From NCBI RefSeq assembly GCF_000423945.1, contig NZ_AUIY01000001.1:434001-498000 (forward strand): DNA of 64,000 nt. The letters are read 5' to 3'. The first letter of the stretch is position 1. Each line of letters begins with the position of its first letter. Source of the stretch: Butyrivibrio sp. XPD2002. Lineage in GTDB: Bacteria; Bacillota; Clostridia; Lachnospirales; Lachnospiraceae. The notes beneath the pieces are model-generated. The model searched no databases, was not told the origin of the DNA, and worked only from the letters and a program-made list of their open reading frames with translations. Positions 42,571 to 53,225 of the stretch are shown in pieces. Both the position numbers and the translations under genes were made by a program.

Positions 42571-43282
42571 TCCTCCATAACTTATCCGAAAGCTGATCAA
42601 TCTCAGTTAAGATGCCTTCTCCAAATTTCTTCTTAAGAGCAGTGCGGCCCTCCGCCATATTAACAGGCCTTGAAGAAACATTATGAGCATCAGTTCCAAG
42701 AAGGATATCATGTCCTTCTTTAATGAATTTATATGCAAAACGGCGTGATTTCCATGAAAGAAAACACTCCGTATTTACCTGTGAAATAACTGGAAGTTCT
42801 AAAACTTCGTTCCAAACCGAAAGATCTTTTTGATAATGTCTGAAGCGCTCGATGTGAACAAGTACCACCGTAAGGTGTTGCTTTTCGACTATATCCCTCA
42901 CTTCTCCGTAAACATCTCTAGTCCATTTCCTAAAGGGCATCTCCAAGAGGAGAACTCTCGTATCCTCAACACACAAATCAGTAAGACATCTTGAACTTCC
43001 TATCCCCGGAAAATATAACACTTCCGCACCAAGTTTAAATTCAGAAATATCAATTTCCTCAAAATCAGTATCTTCAGATAACGACTCGACTAGCTGTTCA
43101 TAAGATTCTCGTCTTCTGGAAAGAAACCTAGCAAGATCATCATTATCTGCATAAAAATGCGGTGTAAATACAATTCTATCAACACCCTGCTCAAGTTCCA
43201 TGCGGATCATTTTCTTAGTCATATTCATATCTTTACTGCCATCATCAATTCCAGGCAGTATATGCGTATGAAAGTCAATCAT
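42557..43282 (-). CDS. CpsB/YwqE-type PHP tyrosine phosphatase
   Basis: A 241-residue Mn-dependent phosphatase of the PHP family. Metal ligands are visible in MIDFHTHILPGIDDG at the N-terminus, TPHFY near 40 and GTDAHN near 200. It removes phosphate from the BY-kinase tail. It is encoded just upstream of the LCP and kinase genes, the usual companion set. Confidence 0.92.
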   Translation of the reverse strand: MIDFHTHILPGIDDGSKDMNMTKKMIRMELEQGVDRIVFTPHFYADNDDLARFLSRRRESYEQLVESLSEDTDFEEIDISEFKLGAEVLYFPGIGSSRCLTDLCVEDTRVLLLEMPFRKWTRDVYGEVRDIVEKQHLTVVLVHIERFRHYQKDLSVWNEVLELPVISQVNTECFLSWKSRRFAYKFIKEGHDILLGTDAHNVSSRPVNMAEGRTALKKKFGEGILTEIDQLSDKLWRNDES

Positions 43283-43407
43283 CGTATGCTCCGTCCACTA
43301 AAACCAATTACCATAACTCCATTAAATCAATATAATTCAAAAAGCATTGTTCATTTTTTCAAGTCTAATCTTCGGCATCATCTTCCGCATTCATTTATGC
43401 ATCAAAA

Positions 43408-44643
43408 TCACTCTCGTTCGAATTTCTCTAATTTACCATAAATTATTCCCAGCATTATTGCCAGCGGTATTGCCATTGGATTTACAAATGCCGACTCAGC
43501 TGTCGAACTAATAAGCAAATATGATAAACATATCAAACCACATGTATAAAATGATCTATCGAATTCTCTCAGTCTTTGAATCATTTTGAACATTCTTACA
43601 ACTATGATAATTACACAAACCAAGCCTATGACCCCGGTTTGGCCAAGTATCATAGGCCAAAAACTATCTGAAGCAAAAAAAGTTTCACCCTCAATCAACC
43701 CATGTATATTTGATAATCCATATATATAATATATGGGCGAATAATTTATAGCCGACATATATGAACCAAAAGTCCCAAATCCGCTACCAAGGGGAAATGC
43801 ATTTTTCGCTATCTCAATTGACGTCACCAACAATTGAAATCTTGCTGAATCATCTTGAATATCACTAAAATAATAAAATTCTATTTGATCCCATGTAATG
43901 AAAACAACTAGCGGTAAAAAAAGCAAAATCGTTTTATAATCAATTTTTTTATCCTTTTTATAAACAAAATATTGAATTAAAACAAATACTGTTGCAGCCA
44001 CAAATGCTTTGCTCCTCAAGGAAGAACACATTAGTAATAGTAATAATACTAAATATAAGTAATATTTATCTATATAAGGTCGAATTATCATCAAGATAGA
44101 TATCAAAAATGCGCAGGCAGCAACGAATCCAGTAGGGGATGAATAAAATAAATGTGTTGCTCTTATACCATATCGAATATTATCCGGATAAATATGTATA
44201 AAATTATCTAATATATACAATATCAGGAACAAAAATGTAGGCACTTTAACACACCAAATAAACAGTTTTTGTGAACATTTTTCTATGTTAAAGTTGGTGA
44301 ATAGATATTTGCTTGTATAAATCGCCATCCAAAACTTTACGCATAAAAATACATCTGGAATTGCAACACTAAAAAAAGGTTGATATTCATATTTTATATT
44401 GCCACACACTCCCATTAAAACAAAAATAGAAAGAAGGCCAATAAAACCATCCCTATTTGTACGTATGACAAACTTTTTAGCCTTTAATTCGTGCATTTTT
44501 AGCAAAATAGCAACTATCGCAATTATTTCATCAATATATTTGGTTAGCCCAATAATATGTGATAATGGGTTCTGAAATAGCAATAAATAAAAAAGAAAAA
44601 TAAATAAATAACATTTATTATTCTCACTTGAATCTCCTATCAC
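43408..44643 (-). CDS. O-antigen ligase/polymerase-like protein (Wzy)
   Basis: A 411-residue protein with about ten to eleven hydrophobic segments and a large loop near 240-330 with FPLGSGFGTFGSYMS, resembling the Wzy_C / O-antigen ligase region. It most likely polymerises repeat units outside the membrane. Base composition is strongly AT-rich. Sequence conservation in Wzy is poor, so the call rests on topology and locus. Confidence 0.75.
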   Translation of the reverse strand: MIGDSSENNKCYLFIFLFYLLLFQNPLSHIIGLTKYIDEIIAIVAILLKMHELKAKKFVIRTNRDGFIGLLSIFVLMGVCGNIKYEYQPFFSVAIPDVFLCVKFWMAIYTSKYLFTNFNIEKCSQKLFIWCVKVPTFLFLILYILDNFIHIYPDNIRYGIRATHLFYSSPTGFVAACAFLISILMIIRPYIDKYYLYLVLLLLLMCSSLRSKAFVAATVFVLIQYFVYKKDKKIDYKTILLFLPLVVFITWDQIEFYYFSDIQDDSARFQLLVTSIEIAKNAFPLGSGFGTFGSYMSAINYSPIYYIYGLSNIHGLIEGETFFASDSFWPMILGQTGVIGLVCVIIIVVRMFKMIQRLREFDRSFYTCGLICLSYLLISSTAESAFVNPMAIPLAIMLGIIYGKLEKFERE

Positions 44644-44884
44644 TGCACCTCCCTATAAATCTCATAACTATTCTTCTTTCACCTAATCCGTATTCCTTTG
44701 CAAAAATAATTTACAACAGTTTAGATGCTATAATCACAAAAAATAATGTTTGTCTTCTAGTTAAAAATATCAATTATCTTAAATGAACCTATGTTAAATA
44801 AATTGTGTTAAATCAACAGAACAGAAATTCATTCATAATATTCATAAAAACAAATAAAATGAACTGTATAATAATAGGAATGTA
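44644..44884. other. 241-bp AT-rich non-coding gap
   Basis: No ORF, repeat or clear promoter was seen. A minus-strand -10-like TTATAG occurs near 44740, without a good -35. Confidence 0.4.
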
Positions 44885-46012
44885 TTATATCAGTCTTTTC
44901 AACGCCCAATTTAATCTTCTTAAAATATCATATCCTCCATATTTTTTAAGGATACTACTAAAGCCTTTTTTTGAATACATTTCCCAAAAATCATCTCTCA
45001 TTTCACCCATTTTCGATGGTTCATATAAATTTTTTTGTATAATACTTTCTTTAGAAACTTCTCCAAAATAAATATAATCTGTGATTTTATCAAATAATGT
45101 TTTCGCCTTTGTAGTATTTAAAAATATTGAAGATATTCCCTTATTGTCATTTAATTCCGGATAATATTTTTTCACCCCCCAAAAATCTGCCAATGTAAAA
45201 TCACCTACTCGTTCCATTTTTGCAAATTTGCAATTATAACAGCTAGGTCGCAAAGCATTATTTGAATAAAAAATTTTAGTGTAATTATTTCTATAATACT
45301 TTTTATTCTTAATTACAAAACTCTCAACATGACTATCCCAGCCATCAATAGTTTTATCTCTAAAATTGAATTCCGTTATCTTACCACCTTTTTTCTTTTC
45401 CCAAAACAATAAATAATCATTTAACAATGCTGATGAACACACTCCATGACAAACAATGTCTATTGTGTATAAATTGCTAATATCGCTTTTATTCATAAAT
45501 CCATAGAGTCCAGATACTTGGCACGCAGTACCACAAAACAATACTTTCTTCCTGTTCTCTAAATCTTTTTTTACTAGTGAATAAATTCCAGAGATATCAC
45601 TTTCAACATATTTAGAGCCTTGCATTTTTTTGCATGTTTCTATATCTAATGCTCTAATATGCCTTACATAATTATTCTCATCAAGAATGCTACCATAAAC
45701 AATTCCGCCCTGTTTAATCATCCATTGTGCTAAAACAAAGAAAAAGCCTCCACTTCTACTTCGCTTTCTATCTTCAGAATTCTTATTAATAACCCAATAA
45801 TATTTTTGATCATCACTATTATGTCTTAAATTGTGTTCATTAAAAGAACATGCTTTAAGACATAATCCACAGTTTACACATAATGCTTCGTTTATGATTG
45901 GATAAGCAAATCCTTCTTTATCTTTTTGCATGACTATAGCTTTCTTAGGACATATTTGTTCACATGCCCTGCAGCCACAGCATTCTTTTTTAGCACTTCT
46001 ATTTAATCTCAT
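44885..46012 (-). CDS. FrhB-like Fe-S protein of polysaccharide loci
   Basis: A 375-residue protein of the coenzyme F420 hydrogenase/dehydrogenase beta subunit family. Two ferredoxin-type clusters at the N-terminus (CCGCRACEQICPKKA and CVNCGLCLKACS), then the FrhB N- and C-terminal domains (GTACQVSGLYGF near 165, GDFTLADFWG near 270). Members are common in capsule loci next to pyruvyltransferases; the reaction is not established. About 98 bases separate it from the flippase gene. Confidence 0.85.
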   Translation of the reverse strand: MRLNRSAKKECCGCRACEQICPKKAIVMQKDKEGFAYPIINEALCVNCGLCLKACSFNEHNLRHNSDDQKYYWVINKNSEDRKRSRSGGFFFVLAQWMIKQGGIVYGSILDENNYVRHIRALDIETCKKMQGSKYVESDISGIYSLVKKDLENRKKVLFCGTACQVSGLYGFMNKSDISNLYTIDIVCHGVCSSALLNDYLLFWEKKKGGKITEFNFRDKTIDGWDSHVESFVIKNKKYYRNNYTKIFYSNNALRPSCYNCKFAKMERVGDFTLADFWGVKKYYPELNDNKGISSIFLNTTKAKTLFDKITDYIYFGEVSKESIIQKNLYEPSKMGEMRDDFWEMYSKKGFSSILKKYGGYDILRRLNWALKRLI

Positions 46013-46111
46013 TTTTTCGTTCTCTTATCATCTTTGCTAAAATTTTTCCCAATAAGAAATTACAAATTCTTTATCAATCTTTACAATCATCTTTGTTTAA
46101 CACTAATCAAA

Positions 46112-47593
46112 TCACTTTTTTCGTATTATTTTTAAAAGATTAATAAAATACTTACGTTTTACAAATATTATTAGTAGAATAACTATAATAAAAATGTATC
46201 TCATAATTATTTTCGTATATAAATATTCAAACGTACCTAAAGATATTAGTAGAAATAAACTAATTCCAGTAATCATCTTCCCATCAAACAGCCCTATTGA
46301 TATATTATGTTGTCTTAGGACTTTTTCTGCCATAAAGAAATGAAATACAGCAAGAAAAATATAGCATATTAGAGTTGTGAAAGCAGCCGCAATATACCCA
46401 TAACGCGGGATAAGAAATGCATTTAATATAACATTCAATATTGCAGCTGAAATAGATGCAACCATTACTTTTTTTGTTTCTTCATAATACATTTCAATTA
46501 TCGAAAATGTACTGTAAAGGAAAGTAAAAAAGGAACTTATCATAACAGGCGGCATACAATATATAGCCTCATAATAATTTATTGGTGCAACGATTTTTAT
46601 TACTTCAGGTGCAAATGCTACAAATACTAGTGTTAAAGCAGACACAAATACAAGCAATCCATTCATTACATTTTTTACATTATCAGTTTTATTATCTCTT
46701 AAACACGTATATATCCATGGTCTTATAGCATCTATGATACTAGTCTTTATAAGATTAACCACAACAGCAACAGAATACGAAACACTATAAAGAGCAGTTG
46801 CTGTAGCACCTATTAATGTATTAATCATTATCTTATCAGCACCAGCTAGAATTTTAAGAGAAAGTGTATGTGGCAATAATGGCAAATGAAGCTTTAGTGC
46901 CCATTTCCAATATTTTATGGATATACTTATCTTTTTTTCTTTAAGCAAAATGTTTAGTAAAGCTATACCATATACTGCTTGAACAATTATTATTGAAAAA
47001 ATTCTACCAATTGCTTGATTCCTGACAAAAAAATTCTTCAAAAATAAAATACCCAGTACAGCATTAGCCACAGCCATAGAAATCGATACAAAAACTAAAC
47101 TTTTATATTTATATTGAAATCTGTTTTTTACAGACCAAAAGTTTACAGCTGGAATAAAGTATATCTGCACACACATTAACATAATTATATTTTTAGGTAA
47201 TCCGATCCATTTAGATATCTGATTACCAGCAAACCAAAAAACAAGTAGCAAACTTGTTGTCAAAAAAAATGCCAGCTCGAGTAGTGACGATTCAGCCTCG
47301 TCTCTGTCTTTAATATTAAATTTGGTTAACACACACATATATGCGCATGACTCAAAGCCAAAAGTTCCTACAACTGTAAATATTTCACACCATGTAAGAT
47401 AAACATTGTAAATTCCATATTGATCGGCATCCATCAAACGAGTAAATATAGGTACTGTAATAAATGATATTCCTTTTAATAAAACTGTACTTAATACAAA
47501 CCAAAGACTAGCCTTCATTTGTATCGGAAGTTTTTTATAAGCATACATGAAATTATATTTTTTAATTTCTAACATACCAGTCCCTATTCGCAT
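46112..47593 (-). CDS. Wzx-type polysaccharide flippase (MATE/MOP superfamily)
   Basis: A 493-residue membrane protein with about 12-14 hydrophobic segments. The N-terminal GISFITVPIFTRLMDADQYGIYNVY is the usual polysaccharide_synt start, and the middle has KILAGADKIMINTLIGATATALYSVSYSVA. It flips lipid-linked repeat units across the membrane. Start at 47593 with AAGGG upstream; it overlaps the pyruvyltransferase by 10 bases. Confidence 0.9.
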   Translation of the reverse strand: MRIGTGMLEIKKYNFMYAYKKLPIQMKASLWFVLSTVLLKGISFITVPIFTRLMDADQYGIYNVYLTWCEIFTVVGTFGFESCAYMCVLTKFNIKDRDEAESSLLELAFFLTTSLLLVFWFAGNQISKWIGLPKNIIMLMCVQIYFIPAVNFWSVKNRFQYKYKSLVFVSISMAVANAVLGILFLKNFFVRNQAIGRIFSIIIVQAVYGIALLNILLKEKKISISIKYWKWALKLHLPLLPHTLSLKILAGADKIMINTLIGATATALYSVSYSVAVVVNLIKTSIIDAIRPWIYTCLRDNKTDNVKNVMNGLLVFVSALTLVFVAFAPEVIKIVAPINYYEAIYCMPPVMISSFFTFLYSTFSIIEMYYEETKKVMVASISAAILNVILNAFLIPRYGYIAAAFTTLICYIFLAVFHFFMAEKVLRQHNISIGLFDGKMITGISLFLLISLGTFEYLYTKIIMRYIFIIVILLIIFVKRKYFINLLKIIRKK

Positions 47594-48681
47594 ATTACCC
47601 TTTTCAAATATTCAAACGATTTCTTTCTTTCATCATCAATTATGTTGTTAATTGTAGAATAATCAATTTTCTCACAATCATCTATTTTCTTTATAGCATT
47701 CAAGTTTCTATCCTGTAATCCAAACATAGTTATTAAATCATTAAGTCTGCTATTCCTGCTTTCTTTACCCTTTTCAATTCCTTGCAATTCATAAAAAAAT
47801 GTATTATTGGCCACAATTGAAAAAGCTATCCCATGAAATGAATTAGTGAATATTGCCGTCGCCTTAAAAAACAATCTTACAAACTCTTCCGGGCTACAAT
47901 TACTAACATACTCACAATCATAATCCCGTCGTAATCCTGTTGATATCATAATTACATCTAGATTATTTTGATTTGCATACTCAAATGCGTTTTCAATTAA
48001 TTTTTTTGATTTCTGAAGAGCATAAATCAAAACATATTTCTTATTCAATTCAACTTCTGAACTTTTAGAAATTCTTGCCCACTCTTCTCTTGTAAGTAAA
48101 AAAACAGGATCTATATTTTGTTGGCAAGTAATCCCCAGACTAGAAAGTTTATCCACAGCTGACTGTTCTCTTATTGAAACGCTGGATATGCTTCTTTCTT
48201 TGTCGTTCAAAGCCAAAACTAATCTGTCATCTACTTCTTTTCCAAGGCTTGCGGCATAAGATACACATTTAGAAACTGTTGGAGCGAAATCAAGAAAAAA
48301 GGCCGGATCATTATGCGTAATATCGAAATTCCATACTTGATCGCTACCAACAATAAATATATCTGTTTTCTTCCAATGCTCTTTACATAATTCATCATAA
48401 CAGTTGTATTTACCAGTAAGAGATGCATTTCCTAGTATAAACTCCTCAAACTGTCTTCTTTTTTTTCTTGTATTATTTAATAGCAATGCCGACTTTAAGA
48501 TATCCTTAAAAGGTGCCCCCTTTCTAAATATCTTATATCTTCGTTCTATAGCAGGTGATCTATAATCAATAATCTGGCAATTAGCCATTCTGTTAATAGC
48601 TTTATATAAAGCAACACATTGTAATACAGCACCATAATTTAACGCATTATGGAAGGTTACAAGATATACATTTTTATTCAA
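47584..48681 (-). CDS. Polysaccharide pyruvyl transferase family protein
   Basis: A 365-residue PF04230-type enzyme. MNKNVYLVTFHNALNYGAVLQ at the start, IFIVGSDQVWN near 110, and TNSFHGIAFSIVANNTFFYE near 280 are hallmark parts. It may add a ketal-linked pyruvate to a sugar, giving negative charge. Often beside FrhB-like proteins, as here. Confidence 0.88.
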   Translation of the reverse strand: MNKNVYLVTFHNALNYGAVLQCVALYKAINRMANCQIIDYRSPAIERRYKIFRKGAPFKDILKSALLLNNTRKKRRQFEEFILGNASLTGKYNCYDELCKEHWKKTDIFIVGSDQVWNFDITHNDPAFFLDFAPTVSKCVSYAASLGKEVDDRLVLALNDKERSISSVSIREQSAVDKLSSLGITCQQNIDPVFLLTREEWARISKSSEVELNKKYVLIYALQKSKKLIENAFEYANQNNLDVIMISTGLRRDYDCEYVSNCSPEEFVRLFFKATAIFTNSFHGIAFSIVANNTFFYELQGIEKGKESRNSRLNDLITMFGLQDRNLNAIKKIDDCEKIDYSTINNIIDDERKKSFEYLKRVICE

Positions 48682-48696
48682 TTTTTATCACTTCCT

Positions 48697-49608
48697 TTAC
48701 TCAGTAATAAATGTATTAATGTCTAAATTGTAATACTCAAGTAATTTGTTAAAATAAATATCATTTTTATTCTCACAAACATTAGTATTGTATAATGCTG
48801 TTTTTTTTGTTCCTCTAACAGCTATCCATCCCTGATATTCACAAACTATCTGACATACTTTATAGTTATTCTTTAGTTCCAAGCATTTTAGCCACATATC
48901 ATCAACATTAGGCGCTATTTTACAAAATGCCATATTATTCAAATCATTTTTTTTAAAAAAGAAGGCCGGATAAAGAACGCCTCCGCACCCAGTCGCTACT
49001 ATGTCATGTCTTGGTATTGCACTATAATCATCACCGCTTACCCACGAGGAATATGGCGCTAATTTACCATTCTTTAGGATCATTTTATTACATCTATAGC
49101 AGCATACTGTATCTGGATAGTCTTCATTAGCTTTTAACAATTTTTTTAAAAAATAAGGCGGATAAATACAATCATCATCTACAGTAATTATTATTTTTTC
49201 TCTATTTTCTTTTGCACAATAAAATATTTTTTTATATGACTTGATATCCTTACAAAAACGGACTTCAAGGCCTCTTTTTACTAGTTTATTTATATTTTTC
49301 GGTAAATTATTAGCAGAAAACTCATTCTCGGATAACCACAGAACAACATTTGCTCGTTCACCTTTCTGGCGAAACAAGCTTTCAATTGTAATCCAAACCG
49401 TATCAGCGCGCTCACCATATGTAGTTAGACTAATAATGACATTTTTCGTTGTTTCTCTTAATTTCACTGGTGTCATGATATACCCTAATGGTATTATTCG
49501 AGACCCTATTTTCCGCACTATTCTATTCTTTATATCAATAATTTTATTTTGTTCTGATTCTTTTCCTATAAGCTTATAAGTAAATTCGCCTATCATTTTT
49601 TTCCTCAT
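48697..49608 (-). CDS. GT-A-fold glycosyltransferase-like protein
   Basis: A 303-residue protein with NVIISLTTYGERADTVWITIESLFRQ near 55 and a metal-binding DDD in ITVDDDCIYPPYFLKKLL near 140. That pattern is of GT-A glycosyltransferases acting on polysaccharide repeat units; the acceptor is unknown. No membrane segment. It lies one base from the next upstream gene's end. Confidence 0.7.
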   Translation of the reverse strand: MRKKMIGEFTYKLIGKESEQNKIIDIKNRIVRKIGSRIIPLGYIMTPVKLRETTKNVIISLTTYGERADTVWITIESLFRQKGERANVVLWLSENEFSANNLPKNINKLVKRGLEVRFCKDIKSYKKIFYCAKENREKIIITVDDDCIYPPYFLKKLLKANEDYPDTVCCYRCNKMILKNGKLAPYSSWVSGDDYSAIPRHDIVATGCGGVLYPAFFFKKNDLNNMAFCKIAPNVDDMWLKCLELKNNYKVCQIVCEYQGWIAVRGTKKTALYNTNVCENKNDIYFNKLLEYYNLDINTFITE

Positions 49609-49609
49609 G

Positions 49610-50626
49610 TCATGAAACTATAGAAGCTTTTACAGCCGCCTTCGAATTGCTTCTAGTAATATTATTTTTTATCTTTGTTCTTAATGCCTTGATAACCTTC
49701 TTAATAGTCAGCTTTTTTCTTCTTTCCCAAAAAACAGCGCAATAAAAATGTAATGCAGAACATCTTCCGTGCTTCTTAACAAAAGAGACATCTACTCTGC
49801 TTTTATCTAGATTAATAAGCCGATCAGGATAAATAACAAACACACTGTCCTTATCATAATTATCAGCACAATATTTCATAGGCCTACAAAAGAAATGTAA
49901 ATACATATACTCTTCATAATGTAATGCCCCTTCATGCAGATACACTCGCTCAAGCTTGCCATTTTCCCATATAAAAACTTGATATCGATTTTTATAATCT
50001 TCATTTTGGGGAAGATGTCCAAGGAAGAAACTTGTCGAGAACATATCAAGATGCGCAAAATTTGTTTCTCTGTAATATGGAATGTGTAACCATTCATAAA
50101 TATTGGATATACCAACTTCATCAAAGCAACAACCTTTTTCACATGAAAAAGCTGTTTTATAGTTTATAATTCCGGGTGCTATTACTTTATATCTTTTATT
50201 CACGTCAGTCGTATTGCGATATACTGTAGAATGACCTTGGAATCCAATTTTATCGTACTTGTCAAGAATATCTTCATTTACAAACTTACGAATATTCCCC
50301 CAAATCAAATCCGTATCACAGTATCCCCAAAAATCATATCCCTGTAATTCAGAAGCAAAAATCTCTCCAAAAGCAGGCCTAAAATCACATAGCTTCCATG
50401 GTCTGTCTAAGCAGATTTCAAAATCAAACATTGATGCAATTCTTTTTTTTAGTTCTTCAAAGGAAGATTTATATACTTTTACATTCTTGGGATAATCATA
50501 TTCTTCATCATCGTCAGTAATAATTATCCAATCAATATCATCATTAGTAGAACATGTTGCCAACCAAGCTTTAAATCCTTTTGGAAGCTTCCCAAAATAA
50601 GGGACAATATATGCTATTTTGTACAT
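49610..50626 (-). CDS. DUF6625-like putative glycosyltransferase
   Basis: A 338-residue protein starting KIAYIVPYFGKLPKGFKAWLATC, with YDFWGYCDTDLIWGNIR near 95-110 (DxD). I associate this pattern with the DUF6625 family of capsule loci. GT-A fold and sugar transfer are inferred from DxD and context. Confidence 0.65.
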   Translation of the reverse strand: MYKIAYIVPYFGKLPKGFKAWLATCSTNDDIDWIIITDDDEEYDYPKNVKVYKSSFEELKKRIASMFDFEICLDRPWKLCDFRPAFGEIFASELQGYDFWGYCDTDLIWGNIRKFVNEDILDKYDKIGFQGHSTVYRNTTDVNKRYKVIAPGIINYKTAFSCEKGCCFDEVGISNIYEWLHIPYYRETNFAHLDMFSTSFFLGHLPQNEDYKNRYQVFIWENGKLERVYLHEGALHYEEYMYLHFFCRPMKYCADNYDKDSVFVIYPDRLINLDKSRVDVSFVKKHGRCSALHFYCAVFWERRKKLTIKKVIKALRTKIKNNITRSNSKAAVKASIVS

Positions 50627-50764
50627 AATTCACCTTAATCCTTTACATTTTTGATTCTTTATGTATGATAATCTACTTAACCATAAAAGATATTTAATTA
50701 AACATCTTTTGATCTACTTCCATAAAATGCACATCATAAAATCTTTTAGAAATCCGTATTAGTA
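50627..50764. other. 138-bp non-coding AT-rich gap
   Basis: No coding or structural feature recognised; part of the AT-rich core of the polysaccharide locus. Confidence 0.4.
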
Positions 50765-51919
50765 CTATTTTTTTGACTCTCCTACTAATTCATATGCGCT
50801 TACAAAACTCTCTGAAAGAGCGTCCCAAGTAAAATGTGTTGAGATAGTCTTTGTAGCCATTTCAGAAATATCATCTCTCAATTTTTTATTATCGAAAATA
50901 TCAACAATTTTTTTACACCACTCATCTGAATTAAAGGAATCAAATATGAAACCATTCTTCCCATTTTCTATCAAAGTACTCGATCCACCATTATTTGTTG
51001 TATACACAATATTTCCATAAAACATTGCTTCTAATAATACCATTCCAAATATTTCATAATGTGTTGGTAGCATAAAACAATCTGCTAATTTATATATTTC
51101 AGCCATATATTTTTGCTCTAGCTGCTGTTGATACTCGATATCTTCAAAAATATTCAATTCTTTTGCAATTTTCCAAACAGCATCCAAATAGTCATTATCA
51201 CCATTTCCTATAAGAAACAATTTTGTATCTGGATTAATCTGCTTAACCTTTTTGAATACATGCAATATAAACGGAATATTTCTTCTCTCTTCAAAGCGTC
51301 CAATATACAGTATTTTTTTTCCAGAATATTGACGCATTTTTAAATAGATTGATTCCTCACATGCTTCACCTACATTTGAAAGCATTTGCGTATCTATTCC
51401 AACGCCTGCAACTGTTATATTTTCTTCATGAATGCCTTTTTGCACCAAGAAGTCCTTAGCCAATTCACTCTTAACCAAAAAATGTGTATTCAACTTCAGA
51501 TAACGCTTAAGAAAAAACTTATCAAAAACCGAGCACATCAAGTTGTATCGCTTATTAAATGAAGAATAATACGGGCCATGATATATTATTGCTTTTTGCT
51601 GGTATTTCTTTGCACAGAGCCATGATTGCATTTGATTATACTCAGCAGTCTGCAAAACATCATATTTTTCGATTATTGAATCACATGAAGTAAAAACTGT
51701 ATTTTTTAATGCAGTTTTTCCATGTCTGTAATAAACATGTACTACCCCACCATCAAAATTTAAATCTACATCTTTTTCTTCTTTATCAGTCCAAAAAAGG
51801 ATATCGCAGCGATTATTCTTTCTTATTAGTGCCTTAGCTAGGCCTATCTCCTGAATATTATATGTATTATTCAAAACATCCATATAGCTAGGATAATTTC
51901 TAATAATCAGGATATTCAT
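50765..51919 (-). CDS. Family 4 glycosyltransferase
   Basis: A 384-residue GT-B enzyme. ILYIGRFEERRNIPFILHVF and the E-x7-E motif in THYEIFGMVLLEAMFYGN mark the C-terminal GT4 domain. N-terminus MNILIIRNYPSYMDVLNNTYNIQEIGLAKAL is a typical acceptor side. Donor and acceptor unknown. AT-rich like its downstream neighbours. Confidence 0.88.
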   Translation of the reverse strand: MNILIIRNYPSYMDVLNNTYNIQEIGLAKALIRKNNRCDILFWTDKEEKDVDLNFDGGVVHVYYRHGKTALKNTVFTSCDSIIEKYDVLQTAEYNQMQSWLCAKKYQQKAIIYHGPYYSSFNKRYNLMCSVFDKFFLKRYLKLNTHFLVKSELAKDFLVQKGIHEENITVAGVGIDTQMLSNVGEACEESIYLKMRQYSGKKILYIGRFEERRNIPFILHVFKKVKQINPDTKLFLIGNGDNDYLDAVWKIAKELNIFEDIEYQQQLEQKYMAEIYKLADCFMLPTHYEIFGMVLLEAMFYGNIVYTTNNGGSSTLIENGKNGFIFDSFNSDEWCKKIVDIFDNKKLRDDISEMATKTISTHFTWDALSESFVSAYELVGESKK

Positions 51920-51940
51920 ATCAACTCCTCCATCACAGCA

Positions 51941-53200
51941 TCAATCTCTTCTAAACAGATCTCTCGTATAAACCTTATCCGCTACATCATCCAAACAACT
52001 ATCATACCTATTAGCAATAATGGCCTGTGACATTTTTTTAAACTCATCAAAATCATTCACTACCTTACTACCAAAGAAAGTATCTCCATCTTTGAGTGTT
52101 GGTTCATAAATAATTACAGTTGCCCCCTTTGACTTGATGCGCTTCATAACTCCCTGTATGCTGCTCTGTCGGAAATTGTCGCTATTACTCTTCATAGTAA
52201 GTCTATATACGCCAATTATCGTTTCTTTTTCTTTGCTTAAGTTCCAAGCATCATTTGCTTCATACGCCCCAGCTGTCTCAAGTACACGATCAGCAATGAA
52301 ATCTTTTCGTGTTTTATTACTCAGTACAATGGCCTCAATAAGATTTTCCGGAACATCCTCGTAATTGGCTAAGAGCTGTTTTGTATCCTTAGGCAAACAA
52401 TAGCCGCCATATCCAAATGAAGGATTGTTATAATGACTTCCTATTCTAGGATCCAAACATACTCCCTTAATTATCTGTTCAGTCTTTAAACCCTTCATCT
52501 CAGCATAAGTATCAAGCTCATTGAAATAACTTACTCTTAAAGCAAGATATGTATTGGCAAATAATTTAACCGCCTCAGCCTCAGTAAATCCCATGAAAAG
52601 AGTCTCTATATCCTCTTTTATAGCGCCTTCCTGAAGTAGTTCAGCAAATACATTCGCTGCCTTAACAAGCCTAGCATTCTCAGGATCAGTTCCCACAATA
52701 ATTCTGCTCGGATATAAATTGTCAAACAAAGCTTTAGATTCCCTCAAGAATTCCGGACTAAAAATTATGTTATCGCAATGATATTTTTCTCTAACCGATA
52801 ATGTAAATCCTACCGGTATAGTACTTTTAATAACCATTATTGCGTCAGGGTTATATTCAATAACAAGTTTGATCACCGCCTCTACAGCAGAAGTATCAAA
52901 AAAGTTCTTTTTGCTGTCATAATTTGTTGGAGCAGCAATAACTACAAAATCCGCATCAGAATATGCCTCTTTTGCATCAAGTGTCGCAACCAAGTCCAAT
53001 TCTTTTTCCGCAAAATATTTCTCAATATATTCATCCTGAATTGGTGATTTTCTTTTATTTATCATTTCTACCTTTTCAGGCACTATATCAACTGCTGTAA
53101 CCTTATGATGCTGTGAAAGCAGTGTTGCAATTGATAATCCAACATAACCAGTACCGGCAACAGCTACTTTTATATCTTTAAACTCTCTCATATTCTCCAT
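51941..53200 (-). CDS. UDP-glucose 6-dehydrogenase (nucleotide sugar dehydrogenase)
   Basis: A 419-residue NAD-dependent enzyme. Rossmann motif [12 protein letters not shown] near 12, SPEFLRE near 148, and the catalytic Cys in [14 protein letters not shown] near 265. It oxidises UDP-glucose (or a related sugar) to the uronate, giving an acidic residue for the polymer. The length and short C-terminus are like streptococcal HasB-type enzymes. GC content by eye rises here relative to the next genes. Confidence 0.92.
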   Translation of the reverse strand: MENMREFKDIKVAVAGTGYVGLSIATLLSQHHKVTAVDIVPEKVEMINKRKSPIQDEYIEKYFAEKELDLVATLDAKEAYSDADFVVIAAPTNYDSKKNFFDTSAVEAVIKLVIEYNPDAIMVIKSTIPVGFTLSVREKYHCDNIIFSPEFLRESKALFDNLYPSRIIVGTDPENARLVKAANVFAELLQEGAIKEDIETLFMGFTEAEAVKLFANTYLALRVSYFNELDTYAEMKGLKTEQIIKGVCLDPRIGSHYNNPSFGYGGYCLPKDTKQLLANYEDVPENLIEAIVLSNKTRKDFIADRVLETAGAYEANDAWNLSKEKETIIGVYRLTMKSNSDNFRQSSIQGVMKRIKSKGATVIIYEPTLKDGDTFFGSKVVNDFDEFKKMSQAIIANRYDSCLDDVADKVYTRDLFRRD

Positions 53201-53225
53201 TTCTCAAATCTATATATATTTCTAA

